DNA of 64,000 bases from Lentilactobacillus kribbianus (GTDB lineage: Bacteria > Bacillota > Bacilli > Lactobacillales > Lactobacillaceae), in contig NZ_JABEQQ010000002.1 of NCBI RefSeq assembly GCF_013184075.1, positions 372,001 through 436,000 on the forward strand, given 5' to 3'. Positions 58,269-64,000 of this stretch are shown here, in pieces. The position numbers and the translations under genes were made by a program. A model generated the notes under the pieces. It did not search any database. It saw only the letters and a list, made by a program, of their open reading frames with translations, and had not been told where the DNA came from. The stretch's first letter is position 1, and each line of letters begins with the position of its first letter.

Positions 58269-58682
58269 ATGAAAGAAGTGTTTCAAGCCCTTACTAGCGC
58301 TGAGAAAAAGTATCAAAAAAACTTATTAAAGTTAACTAAATCAGCTAATCTTACAATCTCGGAGTGGCATCTGCTAGGATACGTGATTGATGGTGCTTCA
58401 ACCCAGGAACGACTGGCAACTGTGTCTATGTTAAAAATTTCCACATTGTCAAGACAGTTAAAAAGTTTAGTCAACAAAAATATGATTTCTAAAGTGGCGG
58501 TAGGAAAAGACCGCCGCCAATTAATGTATCAAGCTAATGAAAGTGGCGTAGAAGCTTATACGTTGGTCAATAAATTGAGCAATGAACTATGCGACCAAAT
58601 TCTTAATCATTGGCCTAGTCAAGAACGACAATTTCTAAAAATCTTGTTAAATAGATTAGATAATAGTATTGCTAGAATATAA
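58269..58682 (+). CDS. MarR family transcriptional regulator
   Basis: A 137-residue winged-helix regulator. Helical dimerisation arms flank the DNA-binding part (LTISEWHLLGYVIDGASTQERLATVSMLKISTLSRQLKSLVNKNMI), and the wing contains VGKDRRQLMYQ, the usual MarR DxRxx pattern. GGAGGGG precedes the ATG. It is encoded 20 bases ahead of a DegV gene. This pairing recalls FabT-like control of fatty acid genes in streptococci, but that is only an analogy. The effector ligand is unknown. Confidence 0.88.
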   Translation: MKEVFQALTSAEKKYQKNLLKLTKSANLTISEWHLLGYVIDGASTQERLATVSMLKISTLSRQLKSLVNKNMISKVAVGKDRRQLMYQANESGVEAYTLVNKLSNELCDQILNHWPSQERQFLKILLNRLDNSIARI

Positions 58683-58702
58683 TTTAAAAGTAGGTGGAAT
58701 AT

Positions 58703-59578
58703 ATGAGCATCGCAGTTGTTACGGATAGTACTGCGTATTTAACTGATGAAGAAGTTAAAAAATATAATATTAAAGTGATTCCCATTCCGGTAGTAATTGA
58801 CGGTCGTAGTTACGATGAAGGTGTCGACATCACTACTGAAGATTTTTACGATAAATTGCGTAATTCAAATTCATTTCCAAGTACCTCACAACCTCCAATC
58901 GGTGAAATGATTAATTTATATAATTCATTGGCCGATGAAGGCTACGACACGGTAATTAGCCTTCACTTAGCTAGTACCATTTCAGGATTTTATAATTCGT
59001 TGGAACAAATTGCTCCATCAATTGAAAAAATTAAAATAGTCCCTTATGATTCTAAAATTACAGTTAAACTACTAGGTTATCTTGCCATCCAAGCAAGTAA
59101 AATGGCCGCTAAGAATTACTCCGTTACTGAAATCATTCAATATCTCGATGATCTTCGTTCCACTATTGATGAGGTATTCATCGTTGACGATTTACAAAAC
59201 TTGGTTCGTGGTGGTCGCTTGTCCAATGCTTCTGCTTTTATTGGCGGTATTTTGAAAATTAAACCATTATTAACTTTTGATGATCAAAGTAATGAAATTG
59301 TGGCTTTTGAAAAAGTACGTTCAAGAAAAAAAGCGTTAGGCAGAGTTGAACAAATTTTTGCCGATGCTAACCAGCAAGCTTCTTATCCGTTGCGAGCTCT
59401 AATTTTAAATGCCAATGATCCAGAGGGTGGCAATGCTTGGACTAAACAAATTGCGCAACAATACCCTAACATGACAATCGAACAAAGTTATTTTGGACCA
59501 GTCATCGGTACTCATTTAGGAGAAAAGGCATTAGCACTAGCATGGCTACGTGATTTTGAAAAGACAGATCAATTTTAA
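58703..59578 (+). CDS. DegV family fatty-acid-binding protein (second copy)
   Basis: A 291-residue DegV/FakB-like protein: SIAVVTDSTAYLTDEEVKKY at the start, FPSTSQPPIGEM, LHLASTISGFYNSL and VDDLQNLVRGGRLSNASAF. It is a paralogue of the protein at 19.4 kb; sequence similarity is concentrated in these motifs. ATG 58703 has TAGGTGG upstream, and the open frame extends only 3 codons further. Co-transcribed with marR. A FakB-like role in handling exogenous fatty acids is inferred from the family. Confidence 0.9.
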   Translation: MSIAVVTDSTAYLTDEEVKKYNIKVIPIPVVIDGRSYDEGVDITTEDFYDKLRNSNSFPSTSQPPIGEMINLYNSLADEGYDTVISLHLASTISGFYNSLEQIAPSIEKIKIVPYDSKITVKLLGYLAIQASKMAAKNYSVTEIIQYLDDLRSTIDEVFIVDDLQNLVRGGRLSNASAFIGGILKIKPLLTFDDQSNEIVAFEKVRSRKKALGRVEQIFADANQQASYPLRALILNANDPEGGNAWTKQIAQQYPNMTIEQSYFGPVIGTHLGEKALALAWLRDFEKTDQF

Positions 59579-59582
59579 TCAT

Positions 59583-59624
59583 AAGACTATCAGCTTATTT
59601 TAAGTAAGTTGATAGTCTTTTTTT
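59583..59624 (+). terminator. Terminator after the second degV gene
   Basis: AAGACTATCAGCTTA pairs with TAAGTTGATAGTCTT (one G-T pair) across a 7-base loop, followed by a T-run. Confidence 0.9.
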
Positions 59625-59632
59625 AATACTTA

Positions 59633-59641
59633 TGCTATACT
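59633..59641 (+). promoter_or_regulatory. Extended -10 promoter of the folT transcript
   Basis: TG-C-TATACT at 59633-59641, right after the preceding terminator and about 23 bases ahead of the THF aptamer. The -35 region would lie within the terminator stem and has no good match. Confidence 0.5.
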
Positions 59642-59663
59642 CTAGAAGTTACAAATAATATAT

Positions 59664-59757
59664 GGGGTAGAGATTAGTGCGTTAAGTGTTGGAGAAACGG
59701 AATGTGAACTCCAAACGAAAAGCAATTATTGCTTGCGATGCTAATTTCGCATTCACC
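59664..59757 (+). ncRNA. Tetrahydrofolate riboswitch (folT class)
   Basis: The hallmark core GTGCGTTAAGTGTT is present. It is followed by a stem GTTGGAG/CTCCAAAC, then ACGAA and a local hairpin AAGCAA/TTGCTT. The closing strand GATGCTAAT...CGCATTCACC pairs back to GATTAG and GTGCG at the beginning. This is the published architecture of the THF riboswitch found upstream of folT and folE in firmicutes. The downstream gene encodes a FolT transporter, which confirms the assignment. Confidence 0.9.
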
Positions 59758-59792
59758 AATAACTTTAACTGAATAAGTCATAGTCTGGTGAG

Positions 59793-59807
59793 CTCCTTTT
59801 TAAGGAG
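59793..59807 (+). promoter_or_regulatory. Ribosome-binding-site-sequestering hairpin of folT
   Basis: CTCCTT (59793-59798) is complementary to AAGGAG (59802-59807), the ribosome binding site of folT, with a 3-base loop. No T-run follows. This fits a riboswitch that acts on translation: with THF bound, the site would be hidden. The alternative pairing that frees it was not modelled. Confidence 0.7.
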
Positions 59808-59816
59808 ATGTTTATC

Positions 59817-60353
59817 ATGAAGTCAATTACGCAATCATTACATTTTCGTAAGTTACGGACTTTAGATATTGTTGTTTTAGGTGTTTTATTGGCGGTAGGC
59901 CTAGTGCTAAACCAATTAACTTTTGGAACCCAATTTATTCAATTTGGTTTCGGTTTTGCGGTTATGGCTTTAACTAGCGCTTGGTATGGACCATGGTGGT
60001 CGGCTGCAATAGCCATGATAGCAGATATCATTGGTACCTTATTAACTGGTGGGGGGTATTCCCCGGGATTCACGTTATCGGCAATTTTATCTGCTATAAT
60101 CTACGGTTTATTTTTATACCAACATCAGGCTACTTGGACCAGGGTTATTTTAAGCCAATTAATTATTTCAACCATTGTCTCAACCATCTTAAATACTTGG
60201 TGGCTAAATATTATGTACAAAACACCATTTATGGCGTTGCTAAGTACAAGAATTATTAAGGAAATAATTACTACACCTATTCAAATTATCGTTTTATACA
60301 TTGTCTTAAACGCACCAGCAATTAAAAAAATATATAAGCAAATCACTAATTAA
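59817..60353 (+). CDS. folT: Folate ECF transporter S component FolT
   Basis: Integral membrane S component of 178 residues with about six hydrophobic helices. LDIVVLGVLLAVGLVLNQL and the PWWSAAIAMIADIIGTLLTGGGYSPGFTLSAILSAIIYG region is typical of the FolT family. It captures folates and works with the common EcfA/EcfA'/EcfT module encoded elsewhere. ATG 59817 is 9 bases behind AAGGAG; the in-frame ATG at 59808 directly abuts that site. Regulation by the THF riboswitch just upstream supports the substrate. It fits functionally with thyA, folA and fhs in the window. Confidence 0.93.
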   Translation: MKSITQSLHFRKLRTLDIVVLGVLLAVGLVLNQLTFGTQFIQFGFGFAVMALTSAWYGPWWSAAIAMIADIIGTLLTGGGYSPGFTLSAILSAIIYGLFLYQHQATWTRVILSQLIISTIVSTILNTWWLNIMYKTPFMALLSTRIIKEIITTPIQIIVLYIVLNAPAIKKIYKQITN

Positions 60354-60366
60354 TTAAATATATAAT

Positions 60367-60400
60367 AAAAAGAAACCGACTAATTTAGCGGTTTCTTTTT
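60367..60400. terminator. Bidirectional terminator between folT and xerS
   Basis: AAAAAGAAACCG and CGGTTTCTTTTT form a perfect 12-base stem around a 10-base loop, serving both converging genes. Confidence 0.9.
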
Positions 60401-60419
60401 ATTTAACAACAATATTCAA

Positions 60420-61484
60420 TTACATTTTCTCTAAGCCATGTCGTTGTTCATCATCAACGATATGAGTGTACAATCCAGTTGCGGTAGTAGAATTTTGACC
60501 TAACTGAGTAGCCACTAATTGTTCATTTTTAGTAGCTAGATAAAGTTTGGATGCAAGCGTGTGTCGTAATTTATGTGGAGTGATTCGTACTTTGAATACC
60601 TCTGAATACTTAGCTACCATCTTTTCAATAGAATTAGCTTGCATTCTAGATGCTTGACCACGATAATTACTCAAAAATAAAGCATGCATATCTGCAGTAA
60701 CCTGATACAATTGTTCTCTATTGTTAACATATTTTTCAATATAGGGTAGTGTCCACGGCGCAATTGGAACTGTATCACGTTGGCCACCTTTTCTAATAAC
60801 ACTAATGGTGCCAGTTCTTAAATTCAAATCTCGTAAATCTGTATTAGCTGCTTCAGACACACGTAGACCACTGCCTAACAAAAGAGCATTAATAGCTAGA
60901 TCGCGCAATTTATCTCGTTTGAAATACTTTAGTTGTGCCGGTGAAAGTTGTTTTTCGTATCGCTCATCAATAAAAGCTAAATAGTCATGATCTGTAGTCC
61001 CCAACATTAATTTGGATTTTAAATTGGCAGCTCTGGTAGAGTAAGTCTCATTAGTACGCACTAGGGAAACTTTACGCATAACATTTCGATCAAAATAAGC
61101 CTCACCATTTTCATCTTCAGTATCTTCAGTTAAGTATTTAAATAATGACGATAATGCGTTTAATGATCGATTAATGGTAGGGTGAGAGCGACTATCTCTG
61201 CTTCCTTTTTGCTTAACTTGATTCAAGAGGGCCGATTTATATAATTCAACGGTTTCTTTTTTTAATTGAGCTAAAACATCTATATTTATATTAATAGGTG
61301 AGGTGGCATTAGTAAAACCTTCAGTAATTAACCAATCAAAAAAACGACGAAATTCAGTTAAATACTGATAAAGGGTTGCTGGTGAAAGGGGAATAACCGC
61401 TTTAGCTTGGTAATATTCTTGTACATACCATGGTAGTAGAGCTAGTTCTTTATCAATTAGTTTTAAATAACGTTGTTTTTCCAT
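60420..61484 (-). CDS. xerS: Tyrosine recombinase XerS
   Basis: A 354-residue tyrosine recombinase matching XerS, the single-protein chromosome dimer resolvase of streptococci and lactococci. The start YLKLIDKELALLPWYVQEYYQAKAVIPLSPATLYQYL is characteristic. Catalytic residues: Arg in LLGSGLRVSEAANTD, Lys in IRKGGQRD, HKLRH box (ITPHKLRHTLASKLY), LGQNSTTATGLYTHI with the Tyr nucleophile. ATG 61484 is chosen because GGAG lies just upstream; the frame stays open 19 codons further without such a site. A dif-like inverted repeat stands 86 bases upstream. Confidence 0.93.
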   Translation of the reverse strand: MEKQRYLKLIDKELALLPWYVQEYYQAKAVIPLSPATLYQYLTEFRRFFDWLITEGFTNATSPININIDVLAQLKKETVELYKSALLNQVKQKGSRDSRSHPTINRSLNALSSLFKYLTEDTEDENGEAYFDRNVMRKVSLVRTNETYSTRAANLKSKLMLGTTDHDYLAFIDERYEKQLSPAQLKYFKRDKLRDLAINALLLGSGLRVSEAANTDLRDLNLRTGTISVIRKGGQRDTVPIAPWTLPYIEKYVNNREQLYQVTADMHALFLSNYRGQASRMQANSIEKMVAKYSEVFKVRITPHKLRHTLASKLYLATKNEQLVATQLGQNSTTATGLYTHIVDDEQRHGLEKM

Positions 61485-61511
61485 TTTGATTCTCCAAACG
61501 TATGTTCTTTT

Positions 61512-61541
61512 ATCTAATTTTATCGTTTTAATTACTGTCAA
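61512..61541 (-). promoter_or_regulatory. Possible promoter of xerS
   Basis: On the minus strand TTGACA (complement of 61536-61541), 18 bases, TTAGAT (complement of 61512-61517), about 30 bases before the xerS start. The -35 is perfect; the -10 is weak. Confidence 0.45.
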
Positions 61542-61569
61542 GCAAGAAAAATAAATATTTTGTTACTGT

Positions 61570-61601
61570 ACTTTCATTAAAATGCTTGTTTTAATGAAAG
61601 T
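61570..61601. other. Candidate dif site (XerS recombination site)
   Basis: A perfect inverted repeat with 13-base arms (61570-61582 and 61589-61601) and a 6-base centre, TGCTTG. The inner arms read TTTCATTAAAA and TTTTAATGAAA. This resembles the TTTC..GAAAA / TTTTC..GAAA arms and central spacing recalled for the difSL site of lactococci and streptococci, which also lies just upstream of xerS. It has no T-run and sits in a gene-free region, so it is not a terminator. The assignment is an inference from position and symmetry. Confidence 0.65.
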
Positions 61602-62150
61602 TGATTATTAATCTAGTTTATTCACTAATATAGACAGTACCCGTAACAAAGAAATAAAAACAATCAAAAATTAACAGTACGCTAATTGGCTACTTTCTAT
61701 ATAAAAACAGCCATGTATTAACAATAACGCTATCGACTTTTGTACAATTTAGTAAGTTAAATCAGTAAAAAAGGTTTCAATAACTTCTAAATAGCTTCAA
61801 GAACTAAATTTCTTTATCTACAATTATAGTTGTTATAGCAAAGTTTTGATGCTTATAAAAGTGGTAATAATACTTCATAAGTATTTAATTCTTTGCCATT
61901 ATATAGAATCTATATAGATATAGAATCCAAAGTAAAAAAAATTTTGTATAAGTAAGCTAAATCCGCCGATGGTTGCTGCAATTAAATATTACGGTACCGG
62001 CTATCAAAAAACCATATTAACACGTGAGTATTATTTTTATTCGATTTAATTAAAAGAGGTGTCATTGGTTATTTTATGAAATCCAATTAAACGCTGGTTC
62101 ATAAATAATTTATTTAATTTCAATCTAGCTAATCATTAGAAATACAGTCA
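61602..62150. other. Gene-free AT-rich stretch beside the dif-like site
   Basis: About 550 bases with no convincing gene on either strand. It holds small AT-rich inverted repeats (for example ATACTT-CAT-AAGTAT at 61870-61884) and a nearby direct repeat of ATATAGAATC around 61901-61926. A 26-codon frame at 61969-62049 has no ribosome binding site. It may be decayed sequence at the terminus or contain an unrecognised RNA. Confidence 0.5.
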
Positions 62151-62155
62151 TAAAA

Positions 62156-62202
62156 ATAAAAAGTCAACCGAACATGAACATGTAATTCATGTAGGGTTGA
62201 CT
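62156..62202 (-). terminator. Terminator of the msrB-yqkB-msrA operon
   Basis: On the minus strand AGTCAACC...GGTTGACT form the outer stem and ACATGAA/TTCATGT the inner stem, followed by a T-rich run (complement of 62150-62161). It lies about 75 bases past the msrA stop. Confidence 0.8.
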
Positions 62203-62278
62203 ATTTTCTTACTAAAATGGTAAATTGATATTTTACTTTACATAATATATATTATACGAAGTTAGTCAATTTACTTTT

Positions 62279-62800
62279 TTAGTCGTTCCAATGTTGTTTA
62301 ATAAAATCAGCTCGACCACCCATTTCTTCAATTTGATATCTAAATGGATTTTTTTTATAAAAATCTTGATGTTCTTCTTCAGCAGCATAAAATGGTTTAA
62401 CATCTTCGATAGTTGTCACAATTGGTTTAGTAAATTTTTCGCTATCAGCTAAACGCTGTTTAGATGCTTCAGCAATTCGGCGTTGTTCTGGACCGTCTAC
62501 AAAAATAACTGGTCGATAACTATCACCACGATCTTGGAATTGACCCATAGCATCAGTTGGATCAGTTTGATGCCAATAAATTTCTACTAACTGTTCATAC
62601 GAAATAATTTCTGGATCAAAAGTAATTTCAATCGCTTCAGTATGACCTGTTGTATGTGATGCTACTTCTTGGTAAGTTGGATTAACGGTATGGCCACCAG
62701 TGTATCCAGAGATTACCTTAATAATTCCAGGCTGTTCCTCAAATGGCTTGACCATACACCAGAAACATCCACCTGCAAAAATGGCTTTTTCAACTGTCAT
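62279..62800 (-). CDS. msrA: Peptide methionine sulfoxide reductase MsrA
   Basis: Reduces the S-form of methionine sulfoxide in proteins, 173 residues. The catalytic motif [13 protein letters not shown] has the nucleophilic Cys12 and a second Cys15. [32 protein letters not shown] and the [12 protein letters not shown] segment are typical. It is the last gene of an operon whose first gene is msrB, so the cell repairs both sulfoxide forms together. Confidence 0.96.
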   Translation of the reverse strand: MTVEKAIFAGGCFWCMVKPFEEQPGIIKVISGYTGGHTVNPTYQEVASHTTGHTEAIEITFDPEIISYEQLVEIYWHQTDPTDAMGQFQDRGDSYRPVIFVDGPEQRRIAEASKQRLADSEKFTKPIVTTIEDVKPFYAAEEEHQDFYKKNPFRYQIEEMGGRADFIKQHWND

Positions 62801-62823
62801 ATTAGCTCAACCGTCCTTTCAAA

Positions 62824-63189
62824 TTAATCATTAACTTTAGTAGTAGTTAAGTCTTTTATTTGAACATTTTCATCAATCATACTGGAATCCCCAGAAAGCT
62901 GTAATTGATGGTTAGTAGCATTCCAATCTAACTTCAGATGATTGTCCAAATATGGCTTAGAATAACCTTTATAAGCTACCGGACCCATAATCGAGTCTAC
63001 TTGTTGATCATAGTCCAGGACCTCGGCATTTTGATCTACTAAAATTACATTAAAAGCCAGATCAAAAGCACAAGTAGCAAATTTGGAAAACGGTCCAACA
63101 CCATCATCTAGGTTTAATAAAATTTTACCGTGATTAATATTAATTTCGTCCAAACGTTGTTTTGCTGCTGCAGTAATTTCTAAATTCAT
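62824..63189 (-). CDS. YqkB-like HesB-fold protein
   Basis: A 121-residue protein with the fold pattern of the HesB/IscA-like 'iron-sulfur cluster biosynthesis' family (MNLEITAAAKQRLDEI, ILLNLDDGVGPFSKFATCAFDLAFNVILVD). True IscA-type proteins bind iron or clusters with three conserved Cys; this one has only Cys40, so a cluster scaffold role is doubtful. It lies between msrA (23 bases) and msrB (37 bases), suggesting a link with oxidative damage repair. Function unknown. Confidence 0.78.
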   Translation of the reverse strand: MNLEITAAAKQRLDEININHGKILLNLDDGVGPFSKFATCAFDLAFNVILVDQNAEVLDYDQQVDSIMGPVAYKGYSKPYLDNHLKLDWNATNHQLQLSGDSSMIDENVQIKDLTTTKVND

Positions 63190-63226
63190 TAAGGGTCTTC
63201 CTTTCTTATCATAATAGAATCAACAG

Positions 63227-63664
63227 TTATTCAAATAATTGAGTATATTGACCATAACCTTGTTCAATTAAATCCTGTTTAGGAATAAATCTTAAAGCCG
63301 CTGAATTAATACAATAACGTAGTCCGCCACGATCTTGAGGTCCATCTGTAAAAACATGACCTAAATGGGAATCGGCATTTCGACTTCTAACTTCAGTGCG
63401 TTCCATACCAAAGGAAGAATCACGTTTTTCTTTAATATCAGCTCTATCAATCGGTTTAGTGAAGGCTGGCCAACCACAACCAGAATCATATTTATCCTTA
63501 GAACTAAATAATGGTTCTCCACTCACAACATCCACGTAAATACCATCTTCAAAAAATTGATCATATTTACCAGTAAACGGACGTTCCGTAGCAGCATGCT
63601 GTGTAACTTCATAAGATTCTTTGGATAGTTTTTGTTTTAAATTCATATCATCATTAGTTGTCAT
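63227..63664 (-). CDS. msrB: Peptide methionine sulfoxide reductase MsrB
   Basis: Reduces the R-form of methionine sulfoxide, 145 residues. [38 protein letters not shown] with the catalytic Cys are present. The two CxxC pairs that bind zinc in many MsrB proteins are absent ([21 protein letters not shown] has none), so this is the zinc-free form. First gene of msrB-yqkB-msrA; AAGGAGGC is the ribosome binding site. Confidence 0.95.
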   Translation of the reverse strand: MTTNDDMNLKQKLSKESYEVTQHAATERPFTGKYDQFFEDGIYVDVVSGEPLFSSKDKYDSGCGWPAFTKPIDRADIKEKRDSSFGMERTEVRSRNADSHLGHVFTDGPQDRGGLRYCINSAALRFIPKQDLIEQGYGQYTQLFE

Positions 63665-63693
63665 CTAATCTGCCTCCTTTTTAATCTCTATTA

Positions 63694-63722
63694 ATCATAT
63701 TCTTGGTCTAATTATAAATCAA
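63694..63722 (-). promoter_or_regulatory. Promoter of the msrB operon
   Basis: On the minus strand TTGATT (complement of 63717-63722), exactly 17 bases, TATGAT (complement of 63694-63699), about 30 bases before the msrB start. Confidence 0.65.
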
Positions 63723-63740
63723 TAAAAACGCTTATAAAAA

Positions 63741-63776
63741 ATAAGTAGAGGAATTGTAATCAATTCCTCTACTTAT
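63741..63776 (-). terminator. Terminator after ppaC
   Basis: ATAAGTAGAGGAATTG and CAATTCCTCTACTTAT form a perfect 16-base stem with a 4-base loop. On the minus strand a T-run follows (complement of 63736-63741), 14 bases after the ppaC stop. Confidence 0.88.
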
Positions 63777-63790
63777 GTTATTTTTATTTA

Positions 63791-64000
63791 TTAACCTAGC
63801 ACTGCTTGCAATGGTGGAATTACTTGTTTCTTACGAGATACAACTCCCGGTAAGTTAACAAGATTATTTTCAACTTTAGCATTGTAGGCTTCTTCAATAG
63901 CATTAATAGGATCACCTAAAACTAACATTACTGAATCACTAGTTAAAACATTAGTAGCCAATAGTAAGAACATATCATAACCATCAGCGGCCATAATTGT
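63791..64000 (-). CDS. ppaC: Manganese-dependent inorganic pyrophosphatase, C-terminal part
   Basis: The window cuts this gene, leaving about its last 69 codons; the 5' end lies beyond the right edge. The visible part fits the end of the DHHA2 domain of family II pyrophosphatases: MFLLLATNVLTSDSVMLVLGD and the near-terminal PGVVSRKKQVIPPL, which carries the conserved RKKQ substrate-binding signature. The enzyme hydrolyses pyrophosphate to drive biosynthesis. Confidence 0.88.
   Translation of the reverse strand, partial: TIMAADGYDMFLLLATNVLTSDSVMLVLGDPINAIEEAYNAKVENNLVNLPGVVSRKKQVIPPLQAVLG

Noticed and set aside
61969-62049. 26-codon frame in the gene-free stretch near the dif-like site.
   Set aside because: No ribosome binding site, no recognisable motif; too short to support.
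62253-62264. TATACGAAGTTA matches 12 bases of a loxP arm.
   Set aside because: The opposite arm and spacer are absent, and the match lies in AT-rich intergenic DNA; most likely chance.

Overview
The window is low-GC Gram-positive DNA and reads as the chromosome of a lactic acid bacterium of the family Lactobacillaceae. The evidence is the gene order (xerD-ribT-scpA-scpB-rluB; cmk-rpsA-der-hup-TPR gene; thyA-folA-degV-ypmR-ypmS-yozE-rbgA-rnhB-dprA-topA), an EbsA-family gene, the mevalonate route to isoprenoids, ECF-type vitamin transport and a XerS recombinase. Thymidylate synthase has the length (316 aa) and nucleophile position (Cys198) of the lactobacillus enzyme. The genus cannot be fixed from the sequence alone. 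I see no insertion sequence, prophage, CRISPR array, tRNA or rRNA.

Layout. 0-4.1 kb: chromosome segregation and RNA genes (cvfB, xerD, ribT, scpAB, rluB). 4.1-4.9 kb: FMN riboswitch and the riboflavin transporter gene ribU. 5.0-8.6 kb: a DUF3290/DUF421 membrane pair, then ypbB-recQ. 8.7-14.6 kb: LysM protein, cmk, rpsA, der, hup and a TPR protein. 14.7-27 kb: cca, an ABC-F ATPase, the thyA-folA pair, degV and a long co-directional run to topA. 27-34 kb: a YjeM-type transporter and a C69 dipeptidase (minus strand), glpK, a HAD phosphatase and an RNA m5C methyltransferase. 34.1-38.2 kb: a minus-strand operon for the lower mevalonate pathway (mvaK1-mvaD-mvaK2-fni). 38.4-45.5 kb: dinG-tseB-dnaD facing pbp1A-recU. 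45.6-48.3 kb: ypsA, gpsB, RNase P RNA and a THUMP methyltransferase. 48.3-52.1 kb: RNase HI-like gene, ebsA, fhs, lspA, rluD. 52.1-56.4 kb: pyrR and two carbamoyl-phosphate-synthase-like genes. 56.4-60.4 kb: rqcH, marR-degV, and a THF riboswitch with folT. 60.4-64 kb: xerS, a dif-like palindrome, a gene-free stretch, the msrB-yqkB-msrA operon and the end of ppaC.

Most unusual locus: the two genes behind pyrR are intact, translationally coupled relatives of CarA and CarB, but both have lost their catalytic residues. The CarA-like protein has Gly and Leu in place of the nucleophilic Cys and catalytic His. The CarB-like protein has lost the glycine loop and metal ligands of its first ATP-grasp, most of its second ATP-grasp and its regulatory domain. 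They look like retained pseudoenzymes rather than a carbamoyl phosphate synthase.

Second: a perfect 13-6-13 inverted repeat lies just upstream of xerS, where streptococci and lactococci carry dif. Every annotated gene to its right is on the minus strand, whereas most genes to its left are on the plus strand. The window therefore probably contains the replication terminus.
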